Shown one piece after another: positions 1 to 4,838 of a DNA stretch of 11,697 nt. Source of the stretch: Lachnospiraceae bacterium (lineage in GTDB: Bacteria > Bacillota > Clostridia > Lachnospirales > Lachnospiraceae); assembly GCA_021202575.1 (NCBI GenBank), contig JAJQCU010000048.1, positions 1-11,697 on the forward strand, given 5' to 3'. Numbering within the stretch: the stretch's first letter is position 1; each line of letters opens with the position of its first letter. A program made the position numbers and the translations under genes. The notes under the pieces are model-generated. The model made no database searches. It saw only the letters and a list, made by a program, of their open reading frames with translations, and had not been told where the DNA came from.

Positions 1-33
1 GCCATATAGAATGTTTATTCCGGGGGAGTTTTT

Positions 34-336
34 ATGTTACAGATTGATGAGATACGAATAGAGCATCAGAGAAACTGTGTGACTGATAAAGGGAATCCGC
101 GGATTTCCTTTTCTCTGTCCAGCGACCGGAAAGCGGCCAGCTTACTGGAAGCTGAAATCGAAGTCAATGGATGGAGCTGCAAAACGGATCAGCAGATTGG
201 AATTGTATACGAAGGAAAGGAGCTTGATCCCTTCAGCCGGTATTGCGTCCGAATAAAAGCCCGGGACAGTCATGGGGAAAGCGCGTGCGCGGAAATGTTG
301 GCAAAAATCATACGAATCATACGAAATCCGGGATAG
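34..336 (+). pseudogene. Truncated N-terminal domain of a GH78-like alpha-L-rhamnosidase
   Basis: This 100-residue frame resembles the N-terminal Ig/Fn3-like beta-sandwich domain of bacterial GH78 alpha-L-rhamnosidases. Those enzymes cleave terminal rhamnose from glycosides and plant polysaccharides. The recognisable pattern is a NPRISFSLSSDR stretch (residues 21-32, matching the family's NP..FSW.L.SD), then TDQQIGIVYEGKEL (51-64), then SRYCVRIKARDSHGESA (68-84). The last part resembles the family's 'RYYWRVRVWD..G..SAWSE'. Full GH78 enzymes are usually 800-1000 residues, so the catalytic (alpha/alpha)6 barrel is absent. Similarity fades after about residue 88, and the frame ends in a low-complexity IIRIIR tail made by a 9-base tandem duplication. 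A purine-rich GGGGGAG at 22-28 sits 5 bases before the ATG, so it may still be translated. A deletion remnant is the best reading. A stand-alone small domain protein is possible but unlikely. Family assignment is from remembered motif similarity, not a search. Confidence 0.55.
307..324 (+). repeat. 9-base tandem duplication at the end of the rhamnosidase remnant
   Basis: The unit ATCATACGA occurs twice head to tail (307-315 and 316-324), giving the duplicated IIR in the encoded protein. It lies where resemblance to GH78 proteins stops, 10 bases before the stop codon. It could be a scar from replication slippage or from the deletion that removed the rest of the gene. Confidence 0.75.
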
Positions 337-340
337 GACA

Positions 341-369
341 TGGACGAATGAACAGATTTCATTTATAAT
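341..369 (+). promoter_or_regulatory. Possible promoter for the MATE gene
   Basis: TGGACG (341-346, 4 of 6 matches to the -35 consensus) and a perfect TATAAT (364-369) are separated by 17 bases. The start site would fall near 376, inside the 5' arm of the hairpin at 372-404 and about 70 bases before the MATE start codon. The -10 is strong and the -35 is mediocre. Confidence 0.4.
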
Positions 370-371
370 AC

Positions 372-406
372 AAAGATACTGTGGCTGAAATCCGTGGTAT
401 CTTTTT
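372..406 (+). terminator. Rho-independent terminator after the rhamnosidase remnant
   Basis: AAAGATAC (372-379) pairs perfectly with GTATCTTT (397-404). Five further inner pairs (three G-U, two G-C) close a 7-base loop, and the 3' arm runs into a T run at 402-406. It lies 35 bases after the remnant's stop codon and 40 bases before the MATE start. It is probably the original terminator of the once longer upstream gene. Confidence 0.7.
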
Positions 407-445
407 AAATGTATATGATTATTGTGAAAGAAAAGAGAACCTGCC

Positions 446-1837
446 ATGTCCAATGAAAAAGAAGCCTCCATGGAGGCGCAGAAAGCAGAACTGTTTGAGA
501 GAGCGCCGATCCCCCGGGCTGTCATGAAGTTAGCCATTCCCACGGTGCTAAGCTCTCTCGTCATGGTGATTTATAACCTGGCAGACACCTATTTTGTGGA
601 AATGCTGAATAATCCCACACAGAACGCGGCGGTCACGCTGGCGGCTCCGGTGCTGCTGGCCTTCAACGCCGTCAACAATCTGTTCGGCGTGGGCGGCTCC
701 AGCCTGATGAGCCGCTACCTGGGACAAAAGGAATATAAGGCAGTGCAAAAAAGCTCCGCCGTCAGCTTCTACTGTGCGCTGGGTTTTTCAGTCATGTTTT
801 CGCTGGCCTTTCTTATTTTTCATACACAGCTGCTGGTGATTCTGGGCGCTGCGGAGGACACCGCGGCGGTGACCTGGCAGTATCTGCGCTGGACTACGGT
901 CTGCGGGGCTGTCCCGGCGATTCTGAATGTGGTCATGGCCAATCTGGTGCGGGCGGAAGGGTCGGCGCTTCACGCCAGCATCGGCACCATGAGCGGCTGT
1001 CTTTTAAACATCATCCTGGATCCCGTTTTCATCCTTCCCTTTGGCCTTGACATGGGAGCCGCGGGAGCGGGGCTGGCCACCTTCATTTCCAACTGCGTGG
1101 CCTGTCTTTACTTTTTTACCCTGATCCGGGTGCGGCGGGGGCGGACCTTTGTGTGTGTGGATCCCCGGATGTTTTCCTTTGATATCGCTATTCTCAAACA
1201 GATCTGCGCGGTGGGGATTCCCGCCGCCATTCAGAACCTGCTGAATGTGACGGGCATGACGGTGCTGAATAATTTCACGGCCTCCTACGGTACCACCGCG
1301 GTTGCCGCCATGGGCATCTCGCAGAAAATCAATATGATTCCCATGTATATTTCCATGGGGCTTTCCCAGGGTGTCATGCCCCTGGTGGGCTATAATTTCG
1401 CCAGCGGGAACCGGAACCGTATGAGGAAGGCGGTGACCTTTGCCGCAAGGATCAGCGTTTCCTTTATTCTGCTGATGACAGTGGTTTATTTTGTGGGATC
1501 TGAGGGGCTGTTTGGCATGTTCATGAAGGATGAGGAGGTGATCGCTTACGGCAGCCGCTTCCTCCACGGAATGTGTATCGGTCTGGCTTTTCTGACGGTG
1601 GATTTTCTGGCGGTGGGCGTGTTCCAGGCCTGCGGCCTGGGAAAGTATTCCCTTACCTTCGCCATCCTCAGGAAGGTGGTGCTGGAAATCCCCGCGCTGT
1701 TTATCCTGAACTGGCTCTGGCCGCTGTATGGGCTGGCTTACGCCCAGACCTGTGCGGAATTTGTGCTTGCCATCGCGGCGGTGATACTGCTGAGGAAAAT
1801 TCTGAGGGAATCAGACCGTAATCTGAATTCTCATTGA
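446..1837 (+). CDS. MATE family multidrug/cation antiporter
   Basis: This is an inner-membrane efflux pump of the multidrug and toxic compound extrusion family, which exports drugs or metabolites in exchange for Na+ or H+. The 463 residues match the usual 440-480 for the family. The protein shows two similar halves of about six hydrophobic segments each. Family-like stretches are ADTYFV (46-51, end of helix 1), GVGGSSLMSRYLGQ (81-94), RAEGS (169-173), a NIILDPVFI loop (188-196), and in the second half LSQGVMPLVGYNFASG (305-320), the counterpart of the G..QG..P..GYN signature. The start at 446 has only a weak AAAGAGAA-type ribosome-binding site. An ATG at 470 is an alternative that would remove eight polar residues. 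The tail after the last helix is short and polar. The substrate cannot be read from sequence. It belongs to the NorM/DinF-like clostridial MATE groups. No linked regulator is adjacent: the TetR gene at 4119 is two genes away. Confidence 0.93.
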   Translation: MSNEKEASMEAQKAELFERAPIPRAVMKLAIPTVLSSLVMVIYNLADTYFVEMLNNPTQNAAVTLAAPVLLAFNAVNNLFGVGGSSLMSRYLGQKEYKAVQKSSAVSFYCALGFSVMFSLAFLIFHTQLLVILGAAEDTAAVTWQYLRWTTVCGAVPAILNVVMANLVRAEGSALHASIGTMSGCLLNIILDPVFILPFGLDMGAAGAGLATFISNCVACLYFFTLIRVRRGRTFVCVDPRMFSFDIAILKQICAVGIPAAIQNLLNVTGMTVLNNFTASYGTTAVAAMGISQKINMIPMYISMGLSQGVMPLVGYNFASGNRNRMRKAVTFAARISVSFILLMTVVYFVGSEGLFGMFMKDEEVIAYGSRFLHGMCIGLAFLTVDFLAVGVFQACGLGKYSLTFAILRKVVLEIPALFILNWLWPLYGLAYAQTCAEFVLAIAAVILLRKILRESDRNLNSH

Positions 1838-2130
1838 AATGTGCCGGATATTATGATAACTTATAGGAAAGAGATTGACGCTTTTTATGATACAATGAGC
1901 GCAAGCGAGAAGGGCGTGCTTGCACGTCCGGCGAGCGGCGAATTTTGATCATGAGCGCCCTTTGCTCATGATATTATGAACGCAAGCGAGGAAGGAACAT
2001 GTTTGTATGTTTCTGACGAACGGCGAATTGGATTATGAGCGCAGGGAAGAAGAATGCGCTTGCACGTGCGGCGAATTGGATTATGATCAAGGTTCATGAA
2101 AGAAAGATTTGCAGGGGAGGTGAATGCTGA
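1838..2130 (+). promoter_or_regulatory. Intergenic leader of the ATPase/nuclease gene
   Basis: No conventional gene is seen between the MATE stop and 2131. A TACAAT at 1891-1896 could serve as a -10, but no good -35 lies 16-18 bases upstream. TTGACG at 1875-1880 is only 10 bases away, too close to pair with it. No convincing terminator follows the MATE gene, so read-through transcription is possible. From 1895 on, the whole stretch is repeat units described separately. A strong ribosome-binding site, GGGGAGG (2114-2120), precedes the ATG at 2131 by 10 bases. Confidence 0.5.
1895..2082 (+). repeat. Array of imperfect ATG-initiated hairpin repeats
   Basis: Units begin ATGAGCGCA or ATGAACGCA, and three of them end near CGGCGAATT: unit 1 at 1895-1950, a short unit at 1951-1975, unit 2 at 1976-2034 and unit 3 at 2035-2082. 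Units 1 and 3 share CTTGCACGT in the middle; unit 2 has the diverged equivalent TTTGTATGT. Each unit contains an inverted repeat: 1912-1918 with 1923-1929, 1948-1956 with 1964-1972 (9 perfect pairs), 1994-2000 with 2007-2013, and a weaker one at 2055-2059 with 2066-2070. The sequences of the arms differ between units but the pairing is kept. Reading from each ATG gives short peptides (MSASEKGVLARPASGEF in unit 1). No Shine-Dalgarno sequence precedes the internal ATGs, so translation is doubtful. This looks like a family of dispersed or leader repeats. Confidence 0.8.
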
Positions 2131-3780
2131 ATGGGTTATTATCTGAATCCGGAGGATGTCCTTGAATTGTATAAAGGCGAAATGGAGAAGCCGTATTTTG
2201 TGGACAAAACAAAGATGCTGGAGGAAATGATTTCACTGTTGGAACACGGGAGAAATTATGTTTCCGTCACCAGGCCCAGAAGATTTGGGAAATCCATGGT
2301 TGCCACGATGATTGGTTCTTTTTTCGGAAAAGGCGCGGACGCGAGGGAGGTGTTTTCACACTTAAAAATTGCTGAAAAAGAAGGCTATGAGAAGCATTTG
2401 AACCAGCATAATCTGATTTATATTGATTTCAGCAGGGCAGTGGAAGAATGTGGATCATATCAGGAATACATCAGCACCATTAAAACACGGCTGTATGATG
2501 ATTTAAAGGAGGCATATCCCAACGCGAAAATCCGCAGGGAGGATTCCATGGGAGCCACGCTGCGGATCGTATCACTGGCAAATAAGAATGAAAAGTTTAT
2601 CCTGCTTTTTGATGAATGGGATTATGTTTTCCATAAAAAATATTTCACGGAAGAGGACAGAGAAAAATTTACCGCTTTTCTCGGAGGCATGACAAAAGGC
2701 AGAGCGTATGTTGAGTTGGCATATATGACCGGCGTACTGCCCATAAAGAAGTATTCCGCCAGTGACACGATGAATCATTTCATGGAGTTAAATATGGCGA
2801 ACAGCGATATGTACAGTGATTACTTCGGTTTCACCGATGAGGAGGTAGACGAGCTGTATCAGCGATATCTGGGAAATTGCCCTCATCCCGCGTTTTCCCG
2901 TCAGGAACTGGCGGACTGGTATGACGGATATGAAAGGGAAAATCAAAGCAGCATATACAATCCCAACTCGGTGGTGTCCGCTCTGACGCGGAATAAGCTG
3001 AGTAATTACTGGGCGAAGGCGGGAGAATATGTTGAACTGAAGGATTATGTACTGAATGACATTGATGGCGTGAGGGATGCGGTGATGCTTCTTGCGGCCG
3101 GCGAGCCGGTGGAGGTGGACATTTCGGAATACGCGTCCACGGCGACGGAGCTGAAATTCCGGGATGAAATTTTATCTGTCATGACGGTATATGGCTATCT
3201 GAACTATTATAACGGCTTTGTGCGGATTCCGAACAGAGAGCTTGAGCTTGAGTTCGATAAGATTATACGGACAGAGCCAAAGTATAGCTATATGCGCGAG
3301 CTGGAAAGGGAATCCGCCCGTATCCTGCAGGCAACTTTAGATGGAGATGAGGAGACAGTTGGAAAGGTACTGGCCATTGTGCATACCACCGAATCGCCCC
3401 TGAAGGCCTACAATGATGAGGCAGAGCTGTCCGCCAGTGTGAAGCTTGCTTATATCGCGGCGAGAAACCGATACAATATGGAGAGGGAAGATCAGGCCGG
3501 AATTGGGTATGTGGATTATATTTTCTATCCTCATAATCCTTCGGATGACGGGATTATCATTGAACTGAAGGTGGATGCTTCTCCGGAAAGCGCCCTGAAG
3601 CAGATTAAGGACAGAAATTATGCGCTGAGGTTTCGGGGAAAGCTTGGAGAACAGCCCAAAACCACCGGGAGGATTATTCTGGTTGGAATCAGGTATCAGA
3701 GAAAGGACAAGGTACACCGGTGCAGGATTGAGATACTGGAGCCGGGGCAGCTGCATGAGTTATCGGACGGCAGATTCTGA
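2131..3780 (+). CDS. AAA-ATPase-like protein with C-terminal PD-(D/E)XK nuclease domain
   Basis: This 549-residue protein has the two-part build of the AAA-ATPase_like/DUF1703 group (Pfam AAA-ATPase_like plus PD-(D/E)XK nuclease superfamily), which occurs in many copies in gut clostridia and Bacteroidetes. The N-terminal part has the characteristic YFVDKT (22-27), a divergent Walker A TRPRRFGKS (47-55), and a Walker B FILLFDEWD (156-164), followed by YMTGVLPIKKY (198-208), a sensor-like strand. The C-terminal domain has GYVDYIF (459-465) with D462, IIIELKV (475-481) giving E478-x-K480, and Q491, the expected D...ExK...Q order, so the nuclease core looks intact. No signal peptide or membrane segment is seen, so it is expected in the cytoplasm. 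The role of the family is not established; involvement with mobile DNA or defence is inference. It is preceded by the hairpin repeat array and ends at a strong terminator, so it appears to be a single-gene unit. The start is fixed by GGGGAGG at 2114-2120 and by an in-frame stop immediately upstream (2128-2130). Confidence 0.88.
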   Translation: MGYYLNPEDVLELYKGEMEKPYFVDKTKMLEEMISLLEHGRNYVSVTRPRRFGKSMVATMIGSFFGKGADAREVFSHLKIAEKEGYEKHLNQHNLIYIDFSRAVEECGSYQEYISTIKTRLYDDLKEAYPNAKIRREDSMGATLRIVSLANKNEKFILLFDEWDYVFHKKYFTEEDREKFTAFLGGMTKGRAYVELAYMTGVLPIKKYSASDTMNHFMELNMANSDMYSDYFGFTDEEVDELYQRYLGNCPHPAFSRQELADWYDGYERENQSSIYNPNSVVSALTRNKLSNYWAKAGEYVELKDYVLNDIDGVRDAVMLLAAGEPVEVDISEYASTATELKFRDEILSVMTVYGYLNYYNGFVRIPNRELELEFDKIIRTEPKYSYMRELERESARILQATLDGDEETVGKVLAIVHTTESPLKAYNDEAELSASVKLAYIAARNRYNMEREDQAGIGYVDYIFYPHNPSDDGIIIELKVDASPESALKQIKDRNYALRFRGKLGEQPKTTGRIILVGIRYQRKDKVHRCRIEILEPGQLHELSDGRF

Positions 3781-3787
3781 ACAGACT

Positions 3788-3820
3788 GGCGCTCAGACTA
3801 TAAGTTTGGGCGCCGTTTTT
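3788..3820 (+). terminator. Rho-independent terminator of the ATPase/nuclease gene
   Basis: GGCGCTCAGACT (3788-3799) pairs over 12 positions, including two G-U pairs, with AGTTTGGGCGCC (3803-3814) across a tight ATA loop. A five-T run follows at 3816-3820. It starts 8 bases after the stop codon. Confidence 0.92.
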
Positions 3821-3870
3821 GTGCCGTTTTCAGTGCTTTTTTTGCATGCAGAAAAATATAATTTCCCATC

Positions 3871-3899
3871 TTGAAATATAGAGGCCTATTTTGTATAAT
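3871..3899 (+). promoter_or_regulatory. Strong sigma-70/SigA promoter
   Basis: TTGAAA (3871-3876) and a perfect TATAAT (3894-3899) are separated by 17 bases. Transcription would begin near 3906, giving the TetR gene a leader of about 210 bases that contains the GACGCGTGTC repeats. It may also supply transcripts reading on into purL, because no terminator was found after the TetR gene. Confidence 0.75.
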
Positions 3900-3914
3900 G
3901 TTCGGTGAGCAATG

Positions 3915-4016
3915 AGACGCGTGTCAGTTTCCGGCGTCGTGGACGCGTCGAGATGCGTGTCAGTAAACGTTAGACGTGTGTCAGCACAGGAAAAGTAAAA
4001 AGACAGACGCGTCACC
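3915..4016 (+). repeat. Degenerate GACGCGTGTC repeats in the TetR leader
   Basis: Related copies are AGACGCGTGTCAGT (3915-3928), AGATGCGTGTCAGT (3951-3964), AGACGTGTGTCAGC (3972-3985) and AGACGCGTCACC (4005-4016). Steps between copies are 36, 21 and 33 bases, all multiples of three. Two perfect palindromes GACGCGTC lie at 3942-3949 and 4006-4013, and an inverted repeat GCGTC/GACGC is at 3934-3946. Copies sit just downstream of a strong promoter, so they could be operator half-sites, possibly for the TetR protein itself, or a dispersed repeat element. A 28-codon frame (3912-3998) runs through the first three copies but has no ribosome-binding site. The rest of the 3781-4118 gap holds the terminator, the promoter and a GC-rich hairpin (4021-4026 with 4035-4040). 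Confidence 0.65.
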
Positions 4017-4118
4017 TCCGGCGCCGCGGGGGTACGGCGCTGTGGGGAGAGAATGTCGCGGCAGTCTCTGAGAAGCAAAAGATGATTTAAAAAAGGTATA
4101 CGGGGCGGAGGAAAGCCG

Positions 4119-4718
4119 ATGGGAGAGAAATCGCAGCAGAAAAGGAAGTACATAGTGGAGAAGGCCAGGCAGGTCTTTGTGGAGAAGGGCTACAGGAGCG
4201 TGACGATGAAGGACATCATCGACGCCTGTGAGATCAGCCGGGGCGGCCTGTACCTGTATTTTTCCAGCACCCAGGAAATCTTTCTGGAGGTGTTGACCCA
4301 GGACGCGGAGGCCGGGGAGGACGTGTTTGGGAAGACGCTGAACGAGAAGTCCACCCCCCTGGATGTGCTGCAGGTGTTTCTGGACGCCCAGAAGGCGGAG
4401 CTGATGGGCATGGACCAGACCCTGGCCATGGCCACCTATGAGTATGCTTTCGCCCATCAGTTAAAGGGAAAAGAGAACTTTGTGAAGGAAAAATTCCGGG
4501 CGGCGGTCAGAGCCTTAGAGCAGCTGTTGAGTCAGTGCGCGAAGCGGGGGGAGGTCTACTGCGATGACCCGGCGGGCATGGCCAGACAGATCATGTATAC
4601 CATCGAGGGAATGAAGGTCAGTATGCTGTCCATGAAGCCCTCCGAGGCGGAGATTGAGGAGCAGTTTACGTTAATCTGGGCCAATCTGGGGCTGATTCTG
4701 GAGGAGGAGCCGGCGTAA
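4119..4718 (+). CDS. TetR/AcrR family transcriptional regulator
   Basis: This 199-residue protein is within the 190-210 typical of TetR repressors, which act as dimers in the cytoplasm and release DNA when a small ligand binds the C-terminal helical domain. The N-terminal DNA-binding domain is clear: IVEKARQVFVEKGYRSVTMKD is helix 1 and the turn (about 12-32), and DIIDACEISRGGLYLYFSS (32-50) is the helix-turn-helix with the signature G.LY.YF followed by a polar S-S-T-Q-E-I-F (49-55). The C-terminal ligand domain (about 60-195) is diverged, as usual, and its ligand cannot be inferred. GGAGG at 4107-4111, seven bases before the ATG, fixes the start. It sits between a strong promoter with a repeated leader and purL, 120 bases downstream. 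No divergently transcribed target lies beside it. Autoregulation through the leader repeats is plausible but is inference; control of purL or of the MATE pump is weaker speculation. Confidence 0.93.
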   Translation: MGEKSQQKRKYIVEKARQVFVEKGYRSVTMKDIIDACEISRGGLYLYFSSTQEIFLEVLTQDAEAGEDVFGKTLNEKSTPLDVLQVFLDAQKAELMGMDQTLAMATYEYAFAHQLKGKENFVKEKFRAAVRALEQLLSQCAKRGEVYCDDPAGMARQIMYTIEGMKVSMLSMKPSEAEIEEQFTLIWANLGLILEEEPA

Positions 4719-4753
4719 AAAGACGCTGAACCAGGGCAGTGGCAGTGTTGATC

Positions 4754-4767
4754 CGGAAGCGCTTCCG
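4754..4767. promoter_or_regulatory. Perfect 14-base palindrome upstream of purL
   Basis: CGGAAGCGCTTCCG is fully self-complementary and lies 36 bases after the TetR stop and about 70 bases before the purL start, flanked by a GATC on each side. It has no T run after it, so it is not a terminator. A binding site for a dimeric regulator is possible. The right half, TTCCGAAT, only faintly recalls a PurR box, so that identification is not made. A TATACT at 4803-4808 could be a -10 for purL but lacks a good -35. Confidence 0.4.
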
Positions 4768-4838
4768 AATGATCAGAAATCAGAATGAGGAATATTGAAA
4801 AATATACTGAAAAGGATTGAATTAAGAAAGGACTTACC

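Noticed and set aside
1004..1567. A 187-codon frame antisense to the MATE gene.
   Set aside because: It is rich in His, Gly and Pro, as expected for the complement of a hydrophobic GC-rich gene, and has no recognisable family.
1875..1896. TTGACG plus TACAAT as a promoter for the ATPase/nuclease gene.
   Set aside because: The spacing is 10 bases, far below the 16-18 needed, so only an isolated -10-like box can be noted.
1895..2082. A CRISPR array as explanation for the repeats.
   Set aside because: Units are 25-59 bases, only partly alike and run directly into one another; there are no constant repeats with unique equal-length spacers and no cas genes.
3912..3998. A 28-codon leader peptide in front of the TetR gene.
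   Set aside because: The ATG lies only about 6 bases after the predicted transcript start with no ribosome-binding site, and the peptide looks like no attenuation leader.
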